From: Akkermansiaceae bacterium
GTDB taxonomy: Bacteria > Verrucomicrobiota > Verrucomicrobiia > Verrucomicrobiales > Akkermansiaceae
Assembly (NCBI GenBank): GCA_025354565.1
Contig: JANXMQ010000029.1
Span: 26,058-90,057, forward strand
DNA length: 64,000 nucleotides
Direction: 5' to 3'
The notes below the pieces were generated by a model. That model was not told the DNA's origin. It did no database searches and saw nothing but the letters and a program-made list of their open reading frames with translations. Positions 11,468 through 19,507 of this stretch are shown one piece after another (the first letter of the stretch is position 1; every line of letters starts with the position of its first letter). A program made the translations under genes and the position numbers.

Positions 11468-11560
11468 GCGGGAATGAATCACGGGATGCGCTGGAAAAAC
11501 AGAGCCGAATTTCAAGTGAATTCCGCCTTCCCGCGAAGTCCGAGGGACGGATGCGGAGTA

Positions 11561-12568
11561 TCAGGCTTCGAGTTTCCAGTCGTGATTCACGCCTTTGCTG
11601 AAGGCGTGGCAGATTTTTCCGGAGGAGTCGAGATGGCGGAGATGGAGGCGTTTTTCCGCGATGAAGAGATGGCTGAAGCCGAAGGTGGACTTGATGACGG
11701 CACCGGTGCGGGCCTTGGTGTTAGGGCAGAGGGGGGCACCGCCGCCGCCGGAGAGGACGAAGGAGGTTTTCTGGCCCTCGAGTTCGAGGTGTTGGAGGTC
11801 GTGATCGTGCCCGCAAAGATACATGTGAACGGCGTGTTTTTCCAAAATGGGCGCGAGTTCGGTGACGAGCTCGGGGGTGTCACCGTGGCTGCCGTCCGAG
11901 TAAACCGGGTGGTGGCCGACGACGACGGTGAAGGGCGCACGCTTGGAAGTGAGCTGAGTTTCGAGCCAGGCCATTTGCGTGGATTTTTCCTCTGCGGTCA
12001 TCCAGCAGGGTTTATCAGGATGGATGCGGTGATTGATCGATTCCCAATCGGTGTCGATCATGAGAAAAGTGACCATTGGATTTTCTGCGGGGAGATCGAG
12101 GCGGTAGTATTTCCCCGGCATGGTCCAGCGGGTTTTGTGCTCGCGGAAGGCGGGGTATCCGAGCTGGATTTGCTCGTTGCCGGTGGTGTCGTGGTAGTCG
12201 TGATTGCCGAGGATCGCCCAGAACGGGCAGGGGAAAATGGCCGCCGGATACATGTCTGAGAAGCCGGTTTTCCAGCGCTCGGATTTAAAGCCGCCGGGCA
12301 TCGGGTGGTAGAAATTATCGCCGAGAAGGAGCACGCCATGGAGCTTGTTTTTCATTGCCTTGGCGTAGTTGCCGAAAGTGAGGGCGAGGGCTTTTTGAGG
12401 TGGGTCGGCGGTGCCGAAATCACCGAGAGTAAGGAGGTCGAGGGTTCTGGCAAGGGCAGGCTCGGCGGCGGAGGCATCCTCAATACGCAGGTTCAGGCCC
12501 ATCGCAATGCTGGAACAGAAGAGCGTCTTAATCAGACGGCGGCGGGAGACGGGCGGATCGAATGACAT
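11561..12568 (-). CDS. Tat-exported purple-acid-phosphatase-like metallophosphoesterase
   Basis: A 335-residue calcineurin-like phosphoesterase. The N-terminus SRRRLIKTLF followed by a hydrophobic stretch and ASAAEP is a twin-arginine signal. Dinuclear metal motifs appear in order: GDFG, GDNFYH, GNHDYH, VVVGHHPVYSDG and GHDHDLQHL. The overall pattern resembles tartrate-resistant acid phosphatase (ACP5-type). It probably releases phosphate from organic esters in the periplasm. It stands alone, with a 113-bp gap on its 5' side. Confidence 0.87.
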   Translation of the reverse strand: MSFDPPVSRRRLIKTLFCSSIAMGLNLRIEDASAAEPALARTLDLLTLGDFGTADPPQKALALTFGNYAKAMKNKLHGVLLLGDNFYHPMPGGFKSERWKTGFSDMYPAAIFPCPFWAILGNHDYHDTTGNEQIQLGYPAFREHKTRWTMPGKYYRLDLPAENPMVTFLMIDTDWESINHRIHPDKPCWMTAEEKSTQMAWLETQLTSKRAPFTVVVGHHPVYSDGSHGDTPELVTELAPILEKHAVHMYLCGHDHDLQHLELEGQKTSFVLSGGGGAPLCPNTKARTGAVIKSTFGFSHLFIAEKRLHLRHLDSSGKICHAFSKGVNHDWKLEA

Positions 12569-12681
12569 GGGTTACAGAGAACCTGAATCGGACGGGAAAT
12601 CTTGCAATCATTATCCCGGCCAGAAAAGTGTCGGGAATGCTTGCGCCGTATCAATAGCGGTGGGTGAAATGGTTTTTTAGA

Positions 12682-13563
12682 TCAGTATTCTCGTTTCAGG
12701 AGGTGGCTGGCGATTTCCCGCAGGCGGGCTGCTTTTGTACCCAGGGGCGTGAGGGCGTCCATCGCGGCTTTTGTGAGTTTCGCTGCTTCTTTGCGAGATG
12801 CGTCCAGCCCGAGGATAGAAGGATAGGTGGATTTTTCCACAGCGGCGTCCTTGCCCGCAGTTTTTCCTAAAATGTCAGTGCTTTGAGTCACGTCCAGGAT
12901 ATCGTCAATGACTTGGAAAGCTAGTCCGAGCGCGTGGCCGAAGCAGGTGAGTGCGGCCAGTTTCGCCGGGGTCGCATTGGCGGTCATTGCGCCGAGGCGG
13001 AGGGACGTGGTGAGCAGGGCAGCGGTTTTCGCCTCGTGTATTCGGATAAGACCGCGCTTGGTTAGATTTTCTCCTTCGCCTTCGAGGTCCATCACTTGGC
13101 CGCCAATGAGTTTCCTGCTGCCGCCGGTTTCCGCCAACTCCGAGACGTAATTTCGCGTGCCGTAGCGTGGCGATGGCGTGGTTTGGGCGAGGACGATGAA
13201 TGCTTCCGTTAGGAGTGCGTCGCCACACAGTACGGCCATCCCCTCGCCATAAACCTTGTGACAGGTCGGTCGGCCACGGCGGAGGTCGTCGTCATCCATC
13301 GCGGGCAGATCATCGTGGACTAGCGAATAAGTGTGCATCAGCTCCACCGCACAGGCCGGGGCGAGGGCGTTGGGTATTTCACCCCCGCACGCTTCCGCCG
13401 CCGCCAGACAGAGCACGGGCCGCAGGCGTTTGCCGCCGGCGAAGACGCTGTAACGCATCGCCGCATGGATCGTGGGCGGGCGCTCTTTGGCTTTCGGTAG
13501 AAAAGCATCCAGCGCCGCGTCCACTTCTGCGGCGCGGGTGGAAAGGTAGGTTTTCAGATCCAT
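12682..13563 (-). CDS. ispA: Short-chain polyprenyl (farnesyl/geranylgeranyl) diphosphate synthase
   Basis: A 293-residue trans-isoprenyl diphosphate synthase that condenses IPP with allylic diphosphates. The first aspartate-rich motif is DDLPAMDDDDLRRGRP and the second is DDILDVT; GGKRLRP is also present. Length and motif form fit the IspA group, but chain length (C15 or C20) cannot be settled by eye. It is the downstream neighbour of asd; a repeat hairpin fills the gap. Confidence 0.9.
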   Translation of the reverse strand: MDLKTYLSTRAAEVDAALDAFLPKAKERPPTIHAAMRYSVFAGGKRLRPVLCLAAAEACGGEIPNALAPACAVELMHTYSLVHDDLPAMDDDDLRRGRPTCHKVYGEGMAVLCGDALLTEAFIVLAQTTPSPRYGTRNYVSELAETGGSRKLIGGQVMDLEGEGENLTKRGLIRIHEAKTAALLTTSLRLGAMTANATPAKLAALTCFGHALGLAFQVIDDILDVTQSTDILGKTAGKDAAVEKSTYPSILGLDASRKEAAKLTKAAMDALTPLGTKAARLREIASHLLKREY

Positions 13564-13574
13564 AGCAGGGAAGA

Positions 13575-13660
13575 AGTTGATGGTCTATGGTTGATGGTTG
13601 ATCGTGAAGAGGAATTCATTCAATTTCTTACCATCAACTATCAACTCTCAACCATTGACC
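13575..13660. repeat. Hairpin made of GTTGATG-type heptamer repeats
   Basis: The left arm (13575-13603) is built of GTTGATGG-like units and the right arm (about 13630-13660) of their complements (CCATCAAC, TATCAAC, TCTCAAC, CCATTGAC), separated by about 26 nt. It fills the gap between the asd stop and the ispA start, two tandem minus-strand genes. The same architecture with different units recurs at 31812-31901 and 44852-44954. Confidence 0.75.
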
Positions 13661-13663
13661 TCC

Positions 13664-14662
13664 TCAAAGAATCTCCGCGATTTGCACGGCGTTGAGAGCC
13701 GCACCTTTTCGCACCTGATCGCCGACGACCCACAGATCGAGGGCGTTGTCGAAGACCAGGTTCTTGCGGATGCGGCCGACGAGGCAATCGTCCTTGCCGG
13801 TGGTGTCGAGGGGGACCGGAAAAATCTTATTTGCGATGTCATCGACGACCTGAACGCCGGGCTTGCCCGTATAGGCAGCACGAGCGGCGGCCACGTCCAC
13901 TGGGCGCTCAAACTGCGCGGTGATCGAGACCGAATGCGACCGATAGACCGGCACGCGCACGCAGGTGCAGGAGACTCGGAGGTCCGGTAAATTCATGATT
14001 TTCCGGCCCTCGTTGAGCATCTTGAGTTCCTCCTTGGTGTAGCCGTTTTCAGTGAAGCTGTCCACCTGTGGGATCACATTGAAAGCGATCTGGCGTGGAT
14101 AGACTTTTGGGGAAAACGGTTGGTCGTTCGCGATGGCCCGCGTTTGTTCTTCCAACTCGACGATGCCTTGTGCGCCCGAGCCCGACACCGCCTGATAGGT
14201 TGAGGCGATGATCGACTTCAGGCCGAACGCCTGATGCAGCGGCGCGAGGGCCATGAGGGAAATAATGGTCGTGCAGTTCGGATTCGCGATGATGTTCCGG
14301 GGATGGTTTTTCGCGGCATTCGGGTTGATTTCAGGGACCACGAGCGGCACGTCAGCGTCCATGCGGAAGGCTGAGGAATTATCAATCACCACCGCGCCGG
14401 CCTTCGCAGCGGAGGGGCCGAACTCTAGCGAAATACCGCCACCCGCGCTGAACAGTGCGATGTCCACGCCGGCGAACGACTTGTGGGTGAGTTCCTCGAC
14501 CACGATTTCCTCCCCGCGAAACATCATGCATTTGCCAGCCGAGCGGGCCGAGGCGAGCAACTTTAATTTTCCAAGCGGAAAATTCCGCTGTTCGAGACAA
14601 AGGAGCATTTCAACACCGACGGCACCCGTCGCACCTACGATCGCTACATGGGGATGATTCAT
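13664..14662 (-). CDS. asd: Aspartate-semialdehyde dehydrogenase
   Basis: A 332-residue enzyme reducing aspartyl phosphate to aspartate semialdehyde for lysine/diaminopimelate, threonine and methionine synthesis. The Rossmann loop GATGAVGVEML is at the N-terminus. The catalytic cysteine lies in NPNCTTII (about residue 130) and SAFRMDADVPLVVPEIN is conserved. Length is normal and the start is the ATG at 14662. Confidence 0.96.
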   Translation of the reverse strand: MNHPHVAIVGATGAVGVEMLLCLEQRNFPLGKLKLLASARSAGKCMMFRGEEIVVEELTHKSFAGVDIALFSAGGGISLEFGPSAAKAGAVVIDNSSAFRMDADVPLVVPEINPNAAKNHPRNIIANPNCTTIISLMALAPLHQAFGLKSIIASTYQAVSGSGAQGIVELEEQTRAIANDQPFSPKVYPRQIAFNVIPQVDSFTENGYTKEELKMLNEGRKIMNLPDLRVSCTCVRVPVYRSHSVSITAQFERPVDVAAARAAYTGKPGVQVVDDIANKIFPVPLDTTGKDDCLVGRIRKNLVFDNALDLWVVGDQVRKGAALNAVQIAEIL

Positions 14663-14842
14663 TTTTCAAAGACCGACGTCGTTTGCCGGGGCGGGGAGCA
14701 TAGCGGCTTCCACCGCGCTGGCAACCGATTCGTTTTGAACGTGAATCCTGGCTCAAATGTGATGCTTGAACACCCGCGGCGCTTGGGATCCCGTCGTATC
14801 AGCGAAGGAATAACCGCCCCACCTCTTCCCAAAGAATCAACC

Positions 14843-15091
14843 TATACTGCCGCGCATCAGGATTTGTGAATAGGGGATGATTCTATTGTAGGTGGGCTTT
14901 AGGCGGCGTGCAACCTGACAGCAGGCGGTTCTAAAGCGGCTACAAGGAATGTGTCCCGGCTGTCTCAGCCGGATCTTCTTGGGTTCCGCATCCGACTGAG
15001 ACAGTCGGAACACGTTCTTGCTGCCGCTTTACCGATGCAACCTGCTGCAGGCGACTTGGCAAATTCACAAATCTTCACGCGCAGCAGTATA
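14843..15091. mobile_element. Nested-palindrome, MITE-like element
   Basis: Outer ends 14843-14871 and 15063-15091 are 29-bp inverted repeats (TATACTGC at one tip, differing at five positions). Inside lies a long hairpin: 14933-14974 pairs with 14990-15030, with CGGCTGTCTCAGCCG-type sequence in the left arm and a 15-nt loop. No coding capacity was seen. It ends 7 bp from the stop of the leucine-rich-repeat gene. Confidence 0.6.
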
Positions 15092-15098
15092 AAGCGCT

Positions 15099-16058
15099 CT
15101 ACGGTGCTCCCATTCCAGTGAGCTTGATGTCAAAGGGGTTTTCGTCCGCATCGTTGCTCCCGATATGGATGATGGCGCTGCGGGTGCCGGTGGCAGTGGG
15201 CTTGAAATTGACTTTGAATGTCGTTTGGCCGCCTGGATCCAGGGAAGTTTTGGAAAGGGCGGAGACGATGAAGTCGTTGGGGTTGTTGCCGGTTGAAGAA
15301 ATGGCAAGGTTTATTAGTTGGGTGGTCCCGGTGTTTTTGATAGTGAAGGTTTTTGCACTGCTTGTTTCACCGACCTTGACCGTGCCGAAACTCTTCTTGG
15401 CGGTGCCATCGACAAGGCTGCTTCCCGCAGGTTGCTGGACGTCGATCTCAGCGCTGACGGGAACTCCTACGCACGGATGGCCCTTCCAGTTCGGCGAGGT
15501 GAATCCCGTCGCGCCCGTCACATAGTAGATCGTGAAGCCGGATGCGGCAGGGGCAAAGACCCCCGTACCCATAGCGGGCGCGTTTCCCATAAACTTGGCC
15601 GACGTCAGGCCACTGCAATACCTGAACGCGGCATCCCCGATGCCGGTGACGCTGGACGGAATCGTCACGCTGGTCAGGCCGCTGCAACCCTGGAACGCGG
15701 AACCCCCGATGCTGGTGACGCTTGAGGGAATCGTCACGCTGGTCAGGCCGCTGCAATAGCCGAACGTGCCATATCCGATGCGGGTGACGCTGGAGGGAAT
15801 CGTCACGCTGGTTAGGCCGCCGCAATAGCTGAACGCGGAATCCCCGATGCTGGTGACGGGCTTGCCCGCAATGGCGGCGGGAATGACTACAGCGTCGGTG
15901 GCATTATTGGGATAGTCGGTGATAGTGATCGAACTGCCTTCATCGGTGTAAGTGAAGTCGCCGAAGGTCGCGGCTTGCAAGGAACCCGCAGTCAGGCAAA
16001 TAGCCGCAATGACCGTTGCTAGGGGGAATTTGAGGATGGCTTTCGGATGGGAGGTCAT
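15099..16058 (-). CDS. Secreted BspA-like leucine-rich-repeat protein with choice-of-anchor D domain
   Basis: A 319-residue exported protein. After a signal peptide ending SLQAA, about residues 60-155 hold 23-residue BspA/LRR_5 repeats of the form GLTSVTIPSSVTSIG.SAF..CS. The C-terminal ~115 residues (SFGTVKVGETSSAKTF to NDADENPFDIKLTG) are a choice-of-anchor D / ASPM-SPD-2-Hydin-like immunoglobulin fold. The LRR units are nearly identical at DNA level as 69-bp repeats, so copy number may change by recombination. Likely a surface adhesion or scaffold protein; partner unknown. Confidence 0.82.
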   Translation of the reverse strand: MTSHPKAILKFPLATVIAAICLTAGSLQAATFGDFTYTDEGSSITITDYPNNATDAVVIPAAIAGKPVTSIGDSAFSYCGGLTSVTIPSSVTRIGYGTFGYCSGLTSVTIPSSVTSIGGSAFQGCSGLTSVTIPSSVTGIGDAAFRYCSGLTSAKFMGNAPAMGTGVFAPAASGFTIYYVTGATGFTSPNWKGHPCVGVPVSAEIDVQQPAGSSLVDGTAKKSFGTVKVGETSSAKTFTIKNTGTTQLINLAISSTGNNPNDFIVSALSKTSLDPGGQTTFKVNFKPTATGTRSAIIHIGSNDADENPFDIKLTGMGAP

Positions 16059-16628
16059 GATTTTATGAATTTGTTAGGAAAAATAAGGGAGATCGTCTTC
16101 CGCGTCAAGAAAACACCCAAGGCAAACGCATCATCATTCGTGTATCAGTGGATTTAGCCGCAAAAAGGCGAAAAAGACCGCAAAAACCAGTCCTATCGCC
16201 TGTTTGAGCACATGAGGATCGATTGGAGGGATTCATGACAAGTGTGATTCGGGGGTTTAGAATCAGGTCTCCGCCGGGGTTCCTCCATGAGGGATCGTGA
16301 CCTGAACAAGCCCGCACGAATGAGAAGAATTTGAACCGCCAAGACGCCAAGTGCGCCAAGGAAACTTCTGATGATAACCGGCTGCCGGGCCGGGCTGCGT
16401 GGTTTACACCACAGGAGTGGTGGCCGCCAGCATGGGAGGTGTGGATGCCCCCGCCGGATCCGCAGCGGCGGGCACCGGATTTCCCTCTCTCCGAACCAGG
16501 ATCGGGCCGATGCCGCCCTTTCCCATGGCGACGCGAAGCCATGCAGGGGGTCCCGCGTGACGGTCAGAGGTTCGGCTTGCCTCGCAAATCGGGGTGGAAA
16601 AATCCCCGACCAGTGCCAGCTTCCGGCG
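16059..16628. other. Intergenic stretch with repeat islands and no recognised gene
   Basis: About 570 bp between the LRR gene and the ABC transporter. It contains a short-period AT-rich tract (GCCGCAAAAAGGCGAAAAAG, about 16158-16188), the solo GxxExxY-type end at 16333-16360 and a G+C-rich stretch (16390-16620) that is open in several frames but encodes nothing I recognise. Confidence 0.6.
16333..16360 (+). repeat. Solo copy of the GxxExxY element end
   Basis: Twenty-eight bases identical to the left end at 728-755 except for one substitution (AGTGCG for AGAGCG). The upstream TTT and downstream GGAAA flanks are also shared. No GxxExxY gene or opposing end lies nearby, so it is a solo remnant or an independent copy. 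Confidence 0.75.
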
Positions 16629-17384
16629 ATGCCCGGCACCACCCCCATCCTCGAAGCGGATCGACTCGTCAAAACCTTCGGCACGTCCACCGCGCTCGAC
16701 GGGCTCTCATTCACCCTGGCGGAAAGCGAATCGCTGGGCCTGCTCGGTGTCAATGGGGCGGGAAAAACCACCGCCATGAACCTGTTGCTCGGCCTCACCA
16801 CGCCCACTTCCGGCACGATCCGCATCTTCGGCCTCGATCTGTGGAAACACCGCATCGAGATCCTGCGGCAGGTGAATTTCTCCTCCGCCTACACCGCCCT
16901 GCCGTCGAATCTCCTCGTTTGGCAAAACCTCAACGTCTTCGCCAAACTCTACGGCGTGGCCCGCCCGAAGCAGCGGATCGAGGAGTTGCTCGAACTCCTC
17001 GACATCACCCACCTTCGGAAATCCGTCACCGGCACGCTCTCCGCCGGGGAATCGACCCGCGTCAATCTCGCCAAGGCCCTTCTCAACAAGCCCCGGCTGC
17101 TCCTGCTAGACGAGCCCACTGCCTCACTCGATCCCGACATCGCCGACCGCGTGCGAAAACTCCTCCGCAAGCTCCAACACGAAAACGGCCTCTCCATCCT
17201 CTACACCTCCCACAACATGCGCGACATCCACGAAGTCTGCGACCGCCTGATTTTCCTCCATGGCGGCAAAGTCCTCGCGGAAGGCACGCCGGATCATATC
17301 GCGGAAAAATTCAACCGCAGTTCTCTCGAAGACCTCTTCATCGGCGTTGCTCGCGGCGAGGTGGATGCCATCGGTTTGAAATAA
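16629..17384 (+). CDS. ABC transporter ATP-binding protein (ABC-2 exporter class)
   Basis: A 251-residue nucleotide-binding subunit. Walker A is GVNGAGKTT, Walker B LLLLDEPTASLD, and the H-loop lies in TSHN. The signature is LSAGE instead of LSGGQ. The ATG at 16629 gives a compact NBD; longer upstream reading lacks homology. It precedes the permease by 12 bp, so the two form one export complex. LSAGE-type signatures are seen in drug/polysaccharide ABC-2 exporters; the substrate is not deducible. Confidence 0.9.
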   Translation: MPGTTPILEADRLVKTFGTSTALDGLSFTLAESESLGLLGVNGAGKTTAMNLLLGLTTPTSGTIRIFGLDLWKHRIEILRQVNFSSAYTALPSNLLVWQNLNVFAKLYGVARPKQRIEELLELLDITHLRKSVTGTLSAGESTRVNLAKALLNKPRLLLLDEPTASLDPDIADRVRKLLRKLQHENGLSILYTSHNMRDIHEVCDRLIFLHGGKVLAEGTPDHIAEKFNRSSLEDLFIGVARGEVDAIGLK

Positions 17385-17396
17385 CTTTTATCAACC

Positions 17397-18200
17397 ATGC
17401 CCTTCTCGATCAACACCGTCCACGCCCTTGTCCTCCGCTACCTCTATCTCTACACCCGCCATCCAGTTAGACTGGTGGAACTCGTTTTCTGGCCGCTGGT
17501 CGATCTGCTGGTCTGGGGATTTCTAACGACCTATCTGCAACGCCACGGCGCGGGGGACTTTCCCTCCTCCATCAGCTTCCTCATCGGCGGGATGATCCTG
17601 TGGGACGTGCTTTTCCGCTCGCAGCAAGGCGTCGCCATCTCGTTTCTCGAAGACGTGTGGACCCGTAATCTGCTCAACGTCTTCGTCGCCCCCGTTCGCA
17701 CCGCCGAATACGTCGGTGCCACCTGTGTCGTCGGGCTCCTGCGGGTCGGTGTCACGCTGGTCATCCTCACCCTCGTCGCGGCGCTGGCCTATCAATTCCA
17801 CCTCACTAGCCTCGGTCTCGGGCTGCTACCGTTTTTGGGAAATCTGATTCTCTTCGGCTGGTTTCTCGGCATGATTTCCACCGCCCTCATTATGCGCTAC
17901 GGCCAAGCCGCAGAAAGCCTCGCCTGGGCCATTCCGTTTTTCATCCAGCCGCTCGCCGCCGTTTTCTATCCGGTCTCGGTGCTGCCCTCATGGCTCCAGC
18001 CCATCGCCCTAACACTACCCTGCACACCCATTTTTGAAGGCATGAGAACCGTCCTCTCCGGCCACCCCGTCCCATGGGCAAATGTCCAATCCGCCCTCGT
18101 CCTCAACCTTGTCTGGGGAACCCTCGCCGCCCTCTTCTTCGCCGCGAACCTTCGCTACGTCCGTAAATCCGGCCTGCTCGTCAAGGTCGCCACCCAGTGA
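17397..18200 (+). CDS. ABC-2 type transporter permease
   Basis: A 267-residue integral membrane protein with about six hydrophobic segments. The ABC-2 hallmark between the last helices is FFIQPLAAVFYPVSVLPSW. It lies 12 bp downstream of the ATP-binding gene and surely pairs with it. Export of a lipid, polysaccharide or toxic compound is possible. Confidence 0.9.
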   Translation: MPFSINTVHALVLRYLYLYTRHPVRLVELVFWPLVDLLVWGFLTTYLQRHGAGDFPSSISFLIGGMILWDVLFRSQQGVAISFLEDVWTRNLLNVFVAPVRTAEYVGATCVVGLLRVGVTLVILTLVAALAYQFHLTSLGLGLLPFLGNLILFGWFLGMISTALIMRYGQAAESLAWAIPFFIQPLAAVFYPVSVLPSWLQPIALTLPCTPIFEGMRTVLSGHPVPWANVQSALVLNLVWGTLAALFFAANLRYVRKSGLLVKVATQ

Positions 18201-18303
18201 CTTTCAAGGTACGGCGGGACTTTTTCCGCCCGGTGGCTCTACGAAATTTCAAGCCTGTCTTGCCATGGCCACTTGGCCGCGTATGGTCGGCGGCGGACCT
18301 GCC

Positions 18304-19497
18304 ATGACACCGTTTTTGAGGAAAATCCTGGGGATGAATTGGGTGCTCGTGCTGGTGATGTACGGGCTCCTGATTTTCGGCGTGTTCATGATCGAGAGCG
18401 CCGCTCGGCACGTCCCCGTGAGTAAGGATAATCTTGCCACGTTCGGAAGTGCCGGAGCGTATTGGGCGTCCAAGCAAAAGATGTTCGTAGTGATTGGTAG
18501 CGTGGGGTTTTTCGCGGCCTCCTTCGTCGATTACCGCTGGATCAAGTGGTTGGGCATCCCGTTTTATGTCGTGAGCTTGGGCTGTTTGGTCTATGCGATG
18601 AAACAGAATGACGCGGTCTATCAACTGGGGATTGGCGGAATTTCCTTCCAACCGGCGCAGTTGGGGATCACGTCCGGGATTCTGCTGATTTCGTGGCTAG
18701 TTCAGGATTTGCCGAAATTGCACCGCTGGTTCGCCTCGCCATTCATCCGCATCGGCATCATCGGTGTGACGGCGGCGGTGCCATTTCTGATGGTGATGAA
18801 AATGGGCGACATGGGATCGGCGCTGGTTTGGATCCCGGTGTCGATCGTCGCGTTGCTGATCGGCGGCATCCCATTTCGGTATCTGACGTGCATGGCGTTT
18901 ATCGGTGCGGGGGTGCTTCCCTTGCTTTATTTCGTAGTTCTGCCGCTGGTTTCCAAACGTGGGCCGGAGCGGATCGATATCTGGCTGCGGATGATGGAAG
19001 GCCGGGAAGTGGATACGAATGGTGCCGCCTACGCGCCCTACAATGTTTCCATGGCGATCGGCAAGGCGGGCTGGAAAGGCGTGGGCTATAAAGCGACCGT
19101 GGAACAGGGATCGCTCCATGCCAAAGGCTTCATCCCGCGTGAAACGGCGCACAACGACTACATCTTTGCGGTGATCGGAGAAGAACTCGGTTTCAGGGGC
19201 AGCCTGCTGCTTCTAACTGCCTTTGCGCTATTGCTCATCCAAGGGCTGTTCGTCGCGTTTTACAGTCGGGATGTGTCCGGACGTTTGCTGGTATGCCTTA
19301 TTGTTGCGGTGTTTTTCGCGCATATTTTCGAGAGCATCGGCATGTGCATTTTGATCATGCCGATTACGGGGATTCCGCTGCCGCTCATCAGTTATTCAGG
19401 AACTTTCGTGGTGATCTGTATGTTTTTGTTAGGGCTGGTGCAGAGCGTGTGGATTCACCGGAATTGCAAGCTTGAGGGTAACCAGGCGGAGGCTTGA
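18304..19497 (+). CDS. rodA: RodA/FtsW-like SEDS glycosyltransferase, divergent
   Basis: A 397-residue, ~10-helix protein of the SEDS family that polymerises lipid II glycan strands. Conserved pieces include DMGSALVWIP, HNDYIFAVIGEELGF and GIPLPLISYSGTF. The usual QPSE motif reads QPAQ (residues 116-119) and the YQ..QSxIAIGSGG motif reads APYNVSMAIGKAG, so it has diverged at positions normally strongly conserved. The ATG at 18304 is preferred (GGCGG upstream); an ATG at 18265 is an alternative. Single-copy role in elongation is inferred. Confidence 0.85.
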   Translation: MTPFLRKILGMNWVLVLVMYGLLIFGVFMIESAARHVPVSKDNLATFGSAGAYWASKQKMFVVIGSVGFFAASFVDYRWIKWLGIPFYVVSLGCLVYAMKQNDAVYQLGIGGISFQPAQLGITSGILLISWLVQDLPKLHRWFASPFIRIGIIGVTAAVPFLMVMKMGDMGSALVWIPVSIVALLIGGIPFRYLTCMAFIGAGVLPLLYFVVLPLVSKRGPERIDIWLRMMEGREVDTNGAAYAPYNVSMAIGKAGWKGVGYKATVEQGSLHAKGFIPRETAHNDYIFAVIGEELGFRGSLLLLTAFALLLIQGLFVAFYSRDVSGRLLVCLIVAVFFAHIFESIGMCILIMPITGIPLPLISYSGTFVVICMFLLGLVQSVWIHRNCKLEGNQAEA

Positions 19498-19507
19498 ATG
19501 CCGTTTT

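Noticed and set aside
16371..16628. N-terminal extension of the ABC ATP-binding protein
   Set aside because: Arg/Gly-rich text with no similarity to the family; the ATG at 16629 gives a normal NBD.
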